A DNA stretch of 64,000 nucleotides from Dechloromonas sp. UBA6271. Lineage in GTDB: Bacteria; Pseudomonadota; Gammaproteobacteria; Burkholderiales; Rhodocyclaceae. The stretch covers positions 62,001-126,000 of the forward strand of contig DJUX01000005.1 in the NCBI GenBank assembly GCA_002440665.1, in the 5' to 3' direction. Below, piece after piece: positions 56,259-64,000 of this stretch. The notes under the pieces were generated by a model that ran no database searches, had not been told where the DNA came from, and was given only the letters and a program-made list of their open reading frames with translations. A program made the position numbers and the translations under genes. The stretch's first letter is position 1. Each line of letters opens with the position of its first letter.

Positions 56259-56450
56259 GAGGAAGAGATTTCAGGTTAGGCGAAGAGGCCAAAATTATAC
56301 CCGAGACAGGGGTGGGCGCCGTGGTTTTGGAGACGCGAGCAGCCGATTGGAGTCGCCGAATTATGCTGGGAGCAGTCAAGGAAATAGCCTTATTCCGCGC
56401 AGCCCCCCTTAGAACCTGTTCACAACCATTTGCATGTCGTAAACTGGCCC

Positions 56451-56531
56451 TCAGCCCCGAAAGTCGATCGACTGCAACAGCCGCCCGTTCGTAGCCGGTG
56501 CCGGATCACCGGGTTTGAGATGGGTCGCCAT
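56451..56531 (-). pseudogene. N-terminal stub of a peroxiredoxin-like gene
   Basis: A 26-codon frame starts MATHLKPGDPAPATNGRLLQ and ends SIDFRG before TGA. Its ATG overlaps the stop of the acyl-CoA reductase gene (TGATG). LKPGDPAP...DFRG is the opening of PrxQ/Bcp peroxiredoxins, but the cysteine region never appears. I read it as the remnant of a coupled peroxiredoxin gene whose rest was deleted. The remaining 190 bases up to purL hold no recognisable gene. Confidence 0.35.
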
Positions 56532-58522
56532 CAGAAGTAGATCCCGCGCATGAATTGCTGGAACGCCACCTGGTCGGCCGACGGAATCTCGGGCAGCAGC
56601 CCCGCCTCCTTCTTCTTGGCCGCGGACGAGTCGGGGAACATGCGGAAGGTCGTGTTCATGATGATCTGCGCCACGCGTGGCACCAGCGCATGCAGCACCT
56701 GGCCGGTGATGCCAAGACGCGTGGCAACGCGCACCGGCCGGTGGATCACGGCATCGCAAATCAGTGCCGCGGCTTCCTCCGGCGTCAGGGTCGGCACCTG
56801 GTCGTAGAGCTTGGTCGGGGCGATCATCGGCGTCTTTACCAGCGGCATGTTGATGGTCGTGAAGTAGATGCCGCGGTCGGCGAACTCGGACGCCGCGCAG
56901 CGCGTCCACGCGTCGAGCGCCGATTTCGAGGCGACGTAGGCCGAGAAGCGCGGCGCATTGGTCAGTACGCCGATGGACGAAATGTTGATGATGTGCCCGC
57001 GCTTCTGCTCGACCATCTTGGGCAGCACACCCATGCTCACCTTGAGCGCGCCAAAGTAGTTGAGCTGCATGGTGCGCTCGAAATCGTGGAAGCGATCGAA
57101 GGAAGTCTCGATGGCGCGACGGATCGAACGCCCAGCATTGTTGATCAGAATATCGACCACGCCATGCTCGGCCAGCACCTGCTGCGTCACCGCTTCGGCG
57201 GAAGCCATGTCGGCCAGATCGCCGACATAGGCATGCAACTTGAGGCCGGCCGCCTCGAATTCGCGCACCACCTCGGCCAGTTGCTCGGCGTCGCGGGCGA
57301 TGGTCACGACATGGGCGCCGGCTTCGGCCAGCTTCCAGGCGGTCGCCTTGCCGATGCCGGACGAGGCGCCGGTGACCAGCACGACCTTGCCTTCGACCTG
57401 GCCACGCAAGCTGCAGTCGATGAAGAGATCGGGGTCGAGGTGACGCTCCCAGTAATCCCACAGGCGCCAGGCGTAGTTGTCGAGCGGCGGTACTGCGATG
57501 CCCGTGCCCTTGAGCACGCGGGTTGTCTCGCGGCAGTCGAAGCGCGTCGGGTAATTGACGAAGCGGAACATGTCGTCCGGCAGGCCGAGATCCTTCATCA
57601 CCGCGTGGCGGATGCGGCGCACCGGCGTCAGCGCCAGCAACCCCTTGCGCATGTGGCGCGGAATGAAACTGAACAGCGCGGCGTTGATGCGCATCGTCAT
57701 CTCCGGCGCGTGGGCGGCTCGGGCGAACGTGTTGAGCAGATCACCGACGCGCATCGGGGTCGGGTCGACCAGGTGGAAGCACTTGCCGTCCTCGCCCTTG
57801 AGGTGGGCGATGTGGTCGACGGCGTTGACCACGAAATCGACCGGCACGACATTGATGCGCCCGCCCTCGATGCCGACGGTCGGCATCCACGACGGCAACA
57901 GCTTGCGCATTTTCTGGATCAGCTTGAAGAAGTAATACGGTCCGTCGATCTTGTCCATTTCGCCGGTCTGCGAATCGCCGACGACCAAGGCCGGGCGGAA
58001 GATGCGCCAGGGAATGCTGCATTCGCGGCGGACGATGCCCTCCGAATCGTGCTTGGTCCTGAAATAGGGATGATCCAGCCCTTCGGCTTCCTCGAACATG
58101 TCTTCGCGGAACAAGCCTTCGAACAGCCCGGCCGAGGCGATCGAACTGAACAGGTGGAAATGCTTGGCGCCGATGGCCTCGGCAAACTGCACCGTGTTGC
58201 GCGTGCCGTCGACATTGACCTTGAGCTGGATCTCGGCGTCGGCCGAAAGGTCGTAAATCGCCGCCAAGTGGAAGAAATGGGTCGTCTTTTTGCCAAGTTT
58301 CTTGCGGTCGACCGCAGCAACCCCGAGCAGCGGCTGGGTCAGGTCACCGACCACCGGAACCGCCCGGTTGCGATCGCAACCCCAGAATTCGTAGAGTCCG
58401 CCGAGCGCTTCGCGTTCCGCCTCGCGCACAAGAAAGTAGACGATGCTGTCGTCGCGCTCCAGCAATTTCCTGACCAGGCGCTTGCCGATGAAACCCGATG
58501 CTCCAGTGATGAAATATTGCAT
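56531..58522 (-). CDS. Two-domain fatty acyl-CoA reductase (alcohol-forming type)
   Basis: A 663-residue protein with two reductase modules. Residues 1-365 are an extended short-chain dehydrogenase of the male-sterility/FAR type (GASGFIG at 7-13; YxxxK as Y153/K157). Residues 378-640 are a classical SDR (TGASSGIG 384-391; YxxxK as Y529/K533). This order and sequence, including DGPYYFFK and FERTMQLNYFG, match the Marinobacter-type FAR that reduces acyl-CoA to fatty alcohol through the aldehyde. That points to wax ester formation together with the WS/DGAT gene at 62 kb. It is divergent from the phasin gene. One palindromic repeat copy at 58303 (TGCGGTCGACCGCA). Confidence 0.9.
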   Translation of the reverse strand: MQYFITGASGFIGKRLVRKLLERDDSIVYFLVREAEREALGGLYEFWGCDRNRAVPVVGDLTQPLLGVAAVDRKKLGKKTTHFFHLAAIYDLSADAEIQLKVNVDGTRNTVQFAEAIGAKHFHLFSSIASAGLFEGLFREDMFEEAEGLDHPYFRTKHDSEGIVRRECSIPWRIFRPALVVGDSQTGEMDKIDGPYYFFKLIQKMRKLLPSWMPTVGIEGGRINVVPVDFVVNAVDHIAHLKGEDGKCFHLVDPTPMRVGDLLNTFARAAHAPEMTMRINAALFSFIPRHMRKGLLALTPVRRIRHAVMKDLGLPDDMFRFVNYPTRFDCRETTRVLKGTGIAVPPLDNYAWRLWDYWERHLDPDLFIDCSLRGQVEGKVVLVTGASSGIGKATAWKLAEAGAHVVTIARDAEQLAEVVREFEAAGLKLHAYVGDLADMASAEAVTQQVLAEHGVVDILINNAGRSIRRAIETSFDRFHDFERTMQLNYFGALKVSMGVLPKMVEQKRGHIINISSIGVLTNAPRFSAYVASKSALDAWTRCAASEFADRGIYFTTINMPLVKTPMIAPTKLYDQVPTLTPEEAAALICDAVIHRPVRVATRLGITGQVLHALVPRVAQIIMNTTFRMFPDSSAAKKKEAGLLPEIPSADQVAFQQFMRGIYF

Positions 58523-58573
58523 GTTGGTCTCCCCAAATTTATAAGAATCAAGGACATTCTAGAGTAGCGCACC

Positions 58574-58610
58574 TAGGATATTAGTGTGCCTCCTCTAATT
58601 GAATATCCTA
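58574..58610. promoter_or_regulatory. Inverted repeat in the FAR/phasin divergent region
   Basis: TAGGATATT (58574-58582) and AATATCCTA (58602-58610) are a perfect nine-base inverted repeat with a 19-base centre, in the 148-base gap between the divergent starts. It is a candidate operator, for example for the TetR protein encoded at 60562. Confidence 0.5.
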
Positions 58611-58670
58611 CACTGGCTTCAAGGGCAGAGAGAGCTGCCGAACAAGTACACATCTTAAAAGGAGTCGATC

Positions 58671-59222
58671 ATGGTCAAGAAATTCAAGACGCTGTCGGAA
58701 AACCAACTGGCCCAAACCGTCAGGGAATCCGCACATCAAATCTGGTTGGCCGGACTGGGCGCCTATTCGAAGGCTCAGGAAGAAGGCACCAAGGTGTTTG
58801 ACGCTCTGGTCAAGGAAGGTGAAACCATCCAGAAAAAGACCCGCAAGGCAGCTGATGAAAAAATGGCTGTCGTCGCCGGCAAGGCGGCTGGAACGTGGGA
58901 TCGTCTGGAACAGGTCTTCGAGGATCGCGTTGCCCGCGCTCTGTCGAGCCTCGGCGTACCGAGCAAGAAGGATATCGACAAGCTGTCCAAGCGTGTCGCC
59001 GAACTGACCGCCGTCGTTCAGCAACTGACCGAAGCACAGGAAGGCACCGCGAAGAAGGTTGTTGCCAAGCCAGTCGCCAAGGTGGCCGCGGTTCCCGCAA
59101 CCGCCAAGGCAGTCGTCGCCAAGGTTACGCCGGCCAAAAAGCCGGCCCCGCCTAAAAGCGCCGCCGTCAAGAAGGCCGCCGAACCTGCTGATGCCGCTGC
59201 TGGTGCAGCAACTGCTGCCTAG
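58671..59222 (+). CDS. Phasin-type granule-associated protein
   Basis: A 183-residue protein. Residues 1-120 have the phasin pattern of PhaI/PhaF type (AHQIWLAGLGAYSKAQEEGTKVFDALVKEGETI, then coiled-coil helices). The C-terminal 60 residues are an Ala/Lys/Pro/Val tail like histone H1, as in PhaF, which binds DNA and granules. In this locus it may coat wax ester or PHA granules. AAAAGGAG precedes the ATG. Confidence 0.85.
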   Translation: MVKKFKTLSENQLAQTVRESAHQIWLAGLGAYSKAQEEGTKVFDALVKEGETIQKKTRKAADEKMAVVAGKAAGTWDRLEQVFEDRVARALSSLGVPSKKDIDKLSKRVAELTAVVQQLTEAQEGTAKKVVAKPVAKVAAVPATAKAVVAKVTPAKKPAPPKSAAVKKAAEPADAAAGAATAA

Positions 59223-59231
59223 ATAGCCAGC

Positions 59232-59299
59232 CCCGGCCAAGCCGGGTAATCTTCAAAGGTGAACGGCATTAACGAGATGCCCGGCCATGACCGGGCATC
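59232..59299 (+). terminator. Two tandem hairpins between phasin and lipase genes
   Basis: CCCGGC/GCCGGG (59232-59246) is followed by GATGCCCGG/CCGGGCATC (59276-59299, perfect nine-base stem). The second stem has an ATG in its loop that would be a poor start for the lipase. No T-run follows, so it is an attenuator or mRNA-stability element. Confidence 0.5.
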
Positions 59300-59322
59300 C
59301 GTCACATTCAGGGGAAGACAAC

Positions 59323-60519
59323 TTGTCCAGAATTGGCATAGCACTGGCTGGCGGTGGTCCGCTCGGCGGGATTTATGAAATCGGCGCCAGCGTGGCGCTC
59401 GCAGAGGCGATCGAAGGGCTGGATTTCAACCATGCCGACATCTTCGTCGGCGTCAGTTCCGGCAGCTTGGTCGCGGCGGCATTCGCCAACGGCATCGCCC
59501 CGCAGAAGCTGGCGCGTATCCTGATCGACAATGATGCCGATGAGTTTTTCGATCCGGAAATGCTGCTCAAACCGGCGTTCGGCGAATACTTCAACCGGGC
59601 ACGGTCGGTGCCGCAACTGCTGTTTTCCGCTGCCCAGAACTATCTCGCCAACCCGCTGCATCACGGCCTGTTCGAATCATTCCAGCGCCTGTCGCGCGCC
59701 ATTCCGACCGGCCTGTTCGACAGCAGTGGCATCGACCGCGTGATGCGGGACCTGTTCTCGCGCCGCGGCCGCACCAACGATTTCCGCAAGCTTAAGCATC
59801 GCCTGTTCCTCGTCGCCACCGATCTCGATTCGGGCGAATCGGTCGCCTTCGGCTCGCCCGGCCACGACGACATCCCGATCTCGGTTGCGGTCCAGGCAAG
59901 CACCGCCCTGCCGGGCCTGTTCCCGCCCGTCCGCATCGGCGACCACTACTACGTGGACGGAGCCCTGATCAAGACCCTGCATGCCTCGGTAGCGCTCAAG
60001 GAGGGTGCCGAACTGGTGCTCTGCATCAACCCGCTGGTCCCCTTCGACGCCGAACTGGCCGCCCGCCGCAATGCCAGGGAACGCGAGGCGCTCAACGACG
60101 GTGGCCTGCCGGTCGTGCTGTCGCAGACCTTCCGCGCCATCATCCATTCGCGCATGCGGGTCGGCATGGATCGCTACAAGCACCAGTACAGCAATGCCGA
60201 CGTCGTGCTCTTCGAACCGACGCGCGACGACGCCGAGATGTTCTTCACCAACGTCTTCAGCTACCGCGACCGACGCCGCCTGTGCGAGCACGCCTACCAG
60301 CGCACGCGCATCGATCTCTACCGGCGTCGCCACGAACTTCGGCCCATCTTCGAACGTCACGGCTTGGGCCTTGATCTTGCAATACTCAAGGATCATCGCC
60401 GCTCCCTGATCGCCCCACCCCGCCACCGCGCCAAGGTCAGCCTGGACAAGGCGACGCGCGCCCTCGACGCTTCACTGGACGAATTGCAGCTTTGGCTTGA
60501 ATCCCGACAGCCGGCGTGA
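59323..60519 (+). CDS. Patatin-like phospholipase/lipase
   Basis: The product is 398 residues: the oxyanion loop GGGPLGG (10-16), the nucleophile elbow GVSSG with Ser45, and the catalytic Asp in VDGAL (D212), the Ser-Asp dyad of patatins. It would hydrolyse acyl esters, perhaps mobilising stored lipid. I chose TTG at 59323 because AGGGGAAG lies before it and the protein then begins MSRIGIALAGGG. The upstream ATG at 59287 falls in a hairpin loop without a binding site. Confidence 0.85.
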   Translation: MSRIGIALAGGGPLGGIYEIGASVALAEAIEGLDFNHADIFVGVSSGSLVAAAFANGIAPQKLARILIDNDADEFFDPEMLLKPAFGEYFNRARSVPQLLFSAAQNYLANPLHHGLFESFQRLSRAIPTGLFDSSGIDRVMRDLFSRRGRTNDFRKLKHRLFLVATDLDSGESVAFGSPGHDDIPISVAVQASTALPGLFPPVRIGDHYYVDGALIKTLHASVALKEGAELVLCINPLVPFDAELAARRNAREREALNDGGLPVVLSQTFRAIIHSRMRVGMDRYKHQYSNADVVLFEPTRDDAEMFFTNVFSYRDRRRLCEHAYQRTRIDLYRRRHELRPIFERHGLGLDLAILKDHRRSLIAPPRHRAKVSLDKATRALDASLDELQLWLESRQPA

Positions 60520-60561
60520 TGTATCCTCTGGTCTGGAGACAACACCAAAAAGAGTCCGGAC

Positions 60562-61203
60562 ATGGAACGCAAACCAAAACGCCGCACCCGCGAGCGCATT
60601 CTCGAAACCGCACTGAAACTGTTCAACGACTTCGGCGAGCCGAATGTGACGACGACCGTCATTGCCGACGAGATGGAAATCAGTCCGGGCAACCTCTACT
60701 ATCATTTCCACAGCAAGGACGAGATCGTCAATGCGCTGTTCGCCGACTACGAGAAGGAAATCGAACCCCTGCTCACTGCCCCCGGCAGTCGACCGCAGGG
60801 CACCGAGGACATCTGGCTGTTCCTCCATCTGCTGTTCGAGACGATCTGGAAGTTCCGCTTCTTCTACCGCGACATCAACGACCTGCTGACCCGCAACCGG
60901 CTCGTCGAAACTCATTTCCAGCGCATTCTCGAACATAAGGAAAGCACCGCCATCACCGTCTGCGAGGGATTGGCCGCTTCCGGCACGTTGACCGCAACAG
61001 CCGGTGAAATCCGCGCGCTGGCCACAAACATGAGCGTCGTCGCGACCTTCTGGCTGTCATTCGAACACGCCCGCCGCCCGCGTGGCGAGCCGGACATCGG
61101 GCGCGGCGTCTATCAGGTCATGTCGCTTGCCGCGCCCTATCTGCAAGACGAAGCGCGGCGTCTGCTGGAAAAGCTGTCCGGCGAATACGTCGATAAAAAC
61201 TAG
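60562..61203 (+). CDS. TetR-family regulator
   Basis: The product is 213 residues: an N-terminal helix-turn-helix (RERILETALKLFNDFGEPNVTTTVIADEMEISPGNLYYHFHSKDEIVNALF) and a helical ligand domain. The segment YYHFHSKDEIV is typical. TetR repressors in lipid loci often sense acyl-CoA. It is in line with the patatin gene and TPR gene (42- and 11-base gaps), so may control the storage locus, possibly through the repeat at 58574-58610. Two repeat copies lie in the gene (60788 and 60987). Confidence 0.85.
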   Translation: MERKPKRRTRERILETALKLFNDFGEPNVTTTVIADEMEISPGNLYYHFHSKDEIVNALFADYEKEIEPLLTAPGSRPQGTEDIWLFLHLLFETIWKFRFFYRDINDLLTRNRLVETHFQRILEHKESTAITVCEGLAASGTLTATAGEIRALATNMSVVATFWLSFEHARRPRGEPDIGRGVYQVMSLAAPYLQDEARRLLEKLSGEYVDKN

Positions 61204-61214
61204 AGGAGACTCAC

Positions 61215-61997
61215 GTGGCCAAGAAAACCTGGAAAAAATTCCCGCACCCGGACAAAAGCTTCTCCTATGCCGGCGTCGCCCTCGAAAAGCACTGGGCACG
61301 CCTGCACCGCGGTGATTGCGAACCCTTCCCGGACGACGACGCAGCGCAGGATGCCTGGCGCGCCTACCATGCCGGCGACTTCGCCAAGGCCGTGGACATC
61401 GGCCTCGCTGCCGGCCCTGCCGGCATCAACGCGGCCAACAAGGCGGCGATGATCTACGCCAACTATCTGGAAAGCGACGAAGCAGCCAAACTGCAGCTCT
61501 TCGAGGAGATTGCCGAACGCTGCGTCGCCCTGCAGGCAGCTGCACCGAAGAATGCCAACGCCTGGTACATCCACGCCTACGCGCTAGGCCGCTACAGCCA
61601 AGGCATTTCGGTCGCCAAGGCGCTCGCGCAAGGTCTTGGCGGCAAGATCAAGAGCAGCCTCGATCACGCGCTGAAAATTGAGCCAAAACATGCCGACACC
61701 CACATCGCGCTCGGCACTTGGCACGCCGAAATCATCGACAAGGTCGGCAGCATGGTCGGCGGCCTCACCTACGGCGCGAAAAAGGATGCCAGCGAAAAGC
61801 ATTTCCATACCGCCCTCGACCTCAACCCCGAATCGGCCATCGCCCGCACCGAATACGCCAACGGACTGGTCATGCTGTTCGGCCGTGCACGCCTGAAGGA
61901 CGCCGAAAGACTCTACGAGGAGGCGGTTGCCTGCACGCCTGCAGATGCAATGGAAAAGCTCGATATCGAGGCAGCCAAGGCGGAAATGGATGAGTAG
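61215..61997 (+). CDS. TPR-like protein of unknown function
   Basis: A 260-residue soluble protein with helical repeats of tetratricopeptide type (for example AWRAYHAGDFAKAVDIGLAAG and DASEKHFHTALDLNPESAIARTEYANGLVML). It starts at GTG 61215 with AGAGGAG upstream, 11 bases after the TetR stop. I do not recognise a specific family. Its place between a TetR regulator and a wax ester synthase suggests a structural or scaffolding role in the lipid locus; this is a guess. Confidence 0.65.
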   Translation: MAKKTWKKFPHPDKSFSYAGVALEKHWARLHRGDCEPFPDDDAAQDAWRAYHAGDFAKAVDIGLAAGPAGINAANKAAMIYANYLESDEAAKLQLFEEIAERCVALQAAAPKNANAWYIHAYALGRYSQGISVAKALAQGLGGKIKSSLDHALKIEPKHADTHIALGTWHAEIIDKVGSMVGGLTYGAKKDASEKHFHTALDLNPESAIARTEYANGLVMLFGRARLKDAERLYEEAVACTPADAMEKLDIEAAKAEMDE

Positions 61998-62038
61998 TTA
62001 GCCCGCCCCCGCAACGAACGGCATCAACCGCCGGCCAG

Positions 62039-63421
62039 CTACCCGACCAACGCCGCCTCCACCGCCTGCGGATCGCCGAGTCTGTCCCATGGCTCCATGA
62101 GGACCAGCATCAACAGCTTGTCAAATTCGCTGGCGAAGCGCTCGACGATACGCTCGGGGTCGGGCACCAGACCCTTGTCGGTAATCAGGCCAAACTGCAC
62201 TTTGTCATCGTAGGAAAGTATCGAGACGCCCATGCCGATGTCGCCGGATTGCGGCACCCAGAACAGCGGCTGCAGCAGTTTGGCGCCGGCCAGATATAGC
62301 GTGTGCTGCGGCCCGGGCACGTTGGTCATGACGGCGCTAGCCTTGCTGGCCAGCAGATCGAGCACCTGTTGCTGGGCAAACTTGGGGGCCATGCCGACCA
62401 CCCCCAGAATCGACAGCGTGAGTGCCGCCTGATAGGAACCCTTGAGTTTCGCCATCCGCTCGCGGGTAGCATAGAGCCGAGCCAGCGGATTTTCGATGCC
62501 GAGCGGCAGTTCGAGGGCCACGAGGCCGAAGCGGTTGCCGAGTTTCCCCGCATCGCTGGCGCGCCGCATGTTGACCGGGACCATTGCGCGAATTTCCACG
62601 TCATCGACCTCATCGCCATGCTCGACCAGATAGGCACGCATGGCCCCGGCTGCTGCCGAGAGAAGCATGTCATTGACCGAACAGCCAAGCACCGCGCCGA
62701 CCGCCTTCACCTCGGGTAGCGACATCGGCTCCGACCAGGCGACCCGCTTGGCGATTCCCGGCTTGCCCTTGAAGCGGGTATGGCTGTCATCCGGCATGGT
62801 AGCGAGCGTCGCGAGTTCGCTAGCAATGCTGGTGCCGATACGGGCGTAGTCGAGTATCTTCCCCGGGTTGTTCAATAGATCAACGTACTTGGCCCAAAGA
62901 CCGTCCTCCTCGTCTTCGTCTTCCTGCGCAATGTGTGGCCGCGGATGGCCCCCCGCTTTGCCCGGCGAGCTATCAGTCATCGAGAGAATGACGCCGACCA
63001 TGGCGATGCCGTCGGCAATGCTGTGGTGAATGCGCATGACGAGCGCCTGGCCGCCCAGCGAGGTGTCGACCAGGTGCATTTCCCACAGCGGGCGATTCGG
63101 GCTGAGCGGCGTAGACGCCAGATCGGCGACAAACTGCTCGAGTTCTGCCTTGCCTGCCGCGCCAGGCAGCACTTCGCGGTGGAGGTGGTGGTCGAGATTG
63201 AAGTCGGGATCATCCTGCCAGACGTAACCAGTGCTATCGGCGACTGCCAACTGGCGGAAGCGGCAAAAACTGAGCATACGACGCTCGATGCTGGCGCACA
63301 GGCGTTCGTAATCGAGATCACCCTCGAACAGCAGGACACCGACAATCTGCATCAGATTGGTCGGCCGGTCCATGCGCAGCCAGGCGGTATCCACGTTGGA
63401 GATGGGCTCGCGAGACGTCAT
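62039..63421 (-). CDS. Wax ester synthase/acyl-CoA:diacylglycerol acyltransferase (WS/DGAT)
   Basis: A 460-residue enzyme of the WS/DGAT family. It carries the catalytic HHxxxDG motif (H132-H133-SIA-D137-G138), the opening VDTAWLRMDRPTNLMQIVG and the C-terminal NVPGPQHTLYLAGAKL. It joins fatty alcohol (from the FAR at 56.5 kb) or diacylglycerol with acyl-CoA to form wax esters or triacylglycerol. The ATG at 63419-63421 follows GGAG at seven bases. It is divergent from the acyl-CoA-binding protein gene, with 69 bases between that contain TATAAT at 63451-63456. Confidence 0.92.
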   Translation of the reverse strand: MTSREPISNVDTAWLRMDRPTNLMQIVGVLLFEGDLDYERLCASIERRMLSFCRFRQLAVADSTGYVWQDDPDFNLDHHLHREVLPGAAGKAELEQFVADLASTPLSPNRPLWEMHLVDTSLGGQALVMRIHHSIADGIAMVGVILSMTDSSPGKAGGHPRPHIAQEDEDEEDGLWAKYVDLLNNPGKILDYARIGTSIASELATLATMPDDSHTRFKGKPGIAKRVAWSEPMSLPEVKAVGAVLGCSVNDMLLSAAAGAMRAYLVEHGDEVDDVEIRAMVPVNMRRASDAGKLGNRFGLVALELPLGIENPLARLYATRERMAKLKGSYQAALTLSILGVVGMAPKFAQQQVLDLLASKASAVMTNVPGPQHTLYLAGAKLLQPLFWVPQSGDIGMGVSILSYDDKVQFGLITDKGLVPDPERIVERFASEFDKLLMLVLMEPWDRLGDPQAVEAALVG

Positions 63422-63490
63422 TACGAACTCCGTTAAAGGGATGAAATATCTATAATACCGGCAATTCACAGGCCATTCGAGGAGATACCG

Positions 63491-63748
63491 ATGAGCGATC
63501 TGCAAGCCGCATTCGATGCCGCCGTCACCGCTTCAAAAATGCTGGACGAACGTCCCGACAATCAGACGCTTCTGCGTATCTACTCACTCTTCAAGCAGGC
63601 GACCGAGGGCGACGCAAGCGGCAAGCGCCCCGGCTTCACCGACCTCGTCGGCCGCGCAAAGTACGACGCCTGGGCAGGCCTTCAAGGGACCTCCGCCGAA
63701 GCCGCGATGCAGGCCTACATCGATCTGGTCGGCAAGCTCAAGGGCTAG
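63491..63748 (+). CDS. Acyl-CoA-binding protein
   Basis: An 85-residue four-helix protein with the ACBP pattern LLRIYSLFKQATEGDASGKRPGFTDLVGRAKYDAWAGLQGTSAEAAMQAYIDLV, including the Tyr and Lys that bind the CoA phosphate (YSLFKQAT, KYDAW). It buffers acyl-CoA and would feed the WS/DGAT. GAGGAG precedes the ATG. Its stop shares CTAG with the convergent PHA-system gene. Confidence 0.92.
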   Translation: MSDLQAAFDAAVTASKMLDERPDNQTLLRIYSLFKQATEGDASGKRPGFTDLVGRAKYDAWAGLQGTSAEAAMQAYIDLVGKLKG

Positions 63749-64000
63749 GCAAAGCGCTCGTCGAAGTACAGGTGGATTTCCCGCTCGAGGCTGGCGCGAA
63801 AAGGCCAGAGCAGGAAACCGAGGCGGACCAGAACCGTCACTTCGCCCTTGGCGAGCCGCAACTCACCGTGCAGGCCGGCACGTTCGAAACGTAATACGCC
63901 GCTGTCGTCCCACTCGTATTCCAGCTCGTACTCCTTCTGCAGATCGGCGGCGACATGCTCGGCGGCGATCCTTGCCTTCTTGGCCGACAGGCGGTGCTTG
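63745..64000 (-). CDS. Polyhydroxyalkanoic acid system protein (partial)
   Basis: On the minus strand 85 codons run from the window edge to a stop at 63745-63747. The sequence (LEYEWDDSGVLRFERAGLHGELRLAKGEVTVLVRLGFLLWPFRASLEREIHLYFDERF) matches the PHA granule-region family (PF09650), small proteins encoded near phasins. The N-terminus is outside the window. Function is not established; co-occurrence with phasin fits granule biology. Confidence 0.75.
   Translation of the reverse strand, partial: KHRLSAKKARIAAEHVAADLQKEYELEYEWDDSGVLRFERAGLHGELRLAKGEVTVLVRLGFLLWPFRASLEREIHLYFDERFA

Noticed and set aside
52281..56279. A 1332-codon open frame on the strand opposite purL
   Set aside because: It is a GC-driven shadow of purL; the composition is His/Arg/Asp-rich without a fold pattern, and purL itself is unmistakable.
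56555..58567. A 670-codon open frame opposite the acyl-CoA reductase
   Set aside because: It is antisense to a clearly conserved gene, has low-complexity sequence and no ribosome-binding site.
59287..59322. ATG start for the patatin gene at 59287
   Set aside because: It lies in a hairpin loop with no ribosome-binding site; TTG 59323 follows AGGGGAAG and matches the family start.

Overview
The window is chromosomal DNA of high GC content with tightly packed genes. It looks like a betaproteobacterium of the order Rhodocyclales (Dechloromonas/Azonexus/Azoarcus relatives). The support is a PaaN-type phenylacetate cluster, an rpfE-recJ pair, DUF3567 and DUF2917 proteins, and PHA-type granule proteins. 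This placement is inference from gene content; no rRNA or tRNA gene is visible.

Layout. 1-6.3 kb: end of an unknown gene, an OprD-type porin, comEC, a DUF2062 protein, a YqhA-like protein and a ClpX-like ATPase without the zinc domain. 6.3-9.2 kb: a small accessory patch with two unknown genes, an antitoxin remnant, a YefM/YoeB pair and an orphan HigA, partly bracketed by direct repeats. 9.2-16.4 kb: lolD/lolC, rpfE-like, recJ, a TPR/SPINDLY glycosyltransferase and a DUF3567 protein.

16.4-38.7 kb is the centrepiece, an aromatic uptake and degradation region. A leftward operon encodes a ferritin-like diiron oxygenase, a plant-type ferredoxin reductase and a branched-chain-type ABC importer (livH, livM, livG). 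Its last gene fuses a hemerythrin domain to the LivF ATPase. Divergent from it runs the phenylacetyl-CoA pathway paaN-G-H-I-K-J, a LivK-type binding protein, paaABCDE, paaF, a second crotonase and a thioesterase, followed by an IclR regulator and paaY. Together they would import an aromatic acid, activate it to the CoA ester, epoxidise it with O2 and run beta-oxidation to acetyl-CoA and succinyl-CoA.

38.7-56.3 kb is mixed housekeeping: 2H phosphoesterase, ada, dgt, thioesterase, ETF-ubiquinone oxidoreductase, fabI, ppiD, a MocR regulator, DUF2917, bacteriohemerythrin, a 53-residue protein behind a LexA-type box, a free-standing CZB protein, a membrane-anchored TIR protein and purL.

56.4-64 kb is a neutral-lipid storage locus: a two-domain fatty acyl-CoA reductase, phasin, patatin-like lipase, TetR regulator, TPR protein, wax ester synthase/DGAT, acyl-CoA-binding protein and the end of a PHA-system protein.

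Across the whole window a short sequence, TGCGGTCRAC (either strand), recurs about 20 times. It occurs in genes and beside terminators, often followed by an A-rich GGCAAAAATG block, and no annotated gene explains it.
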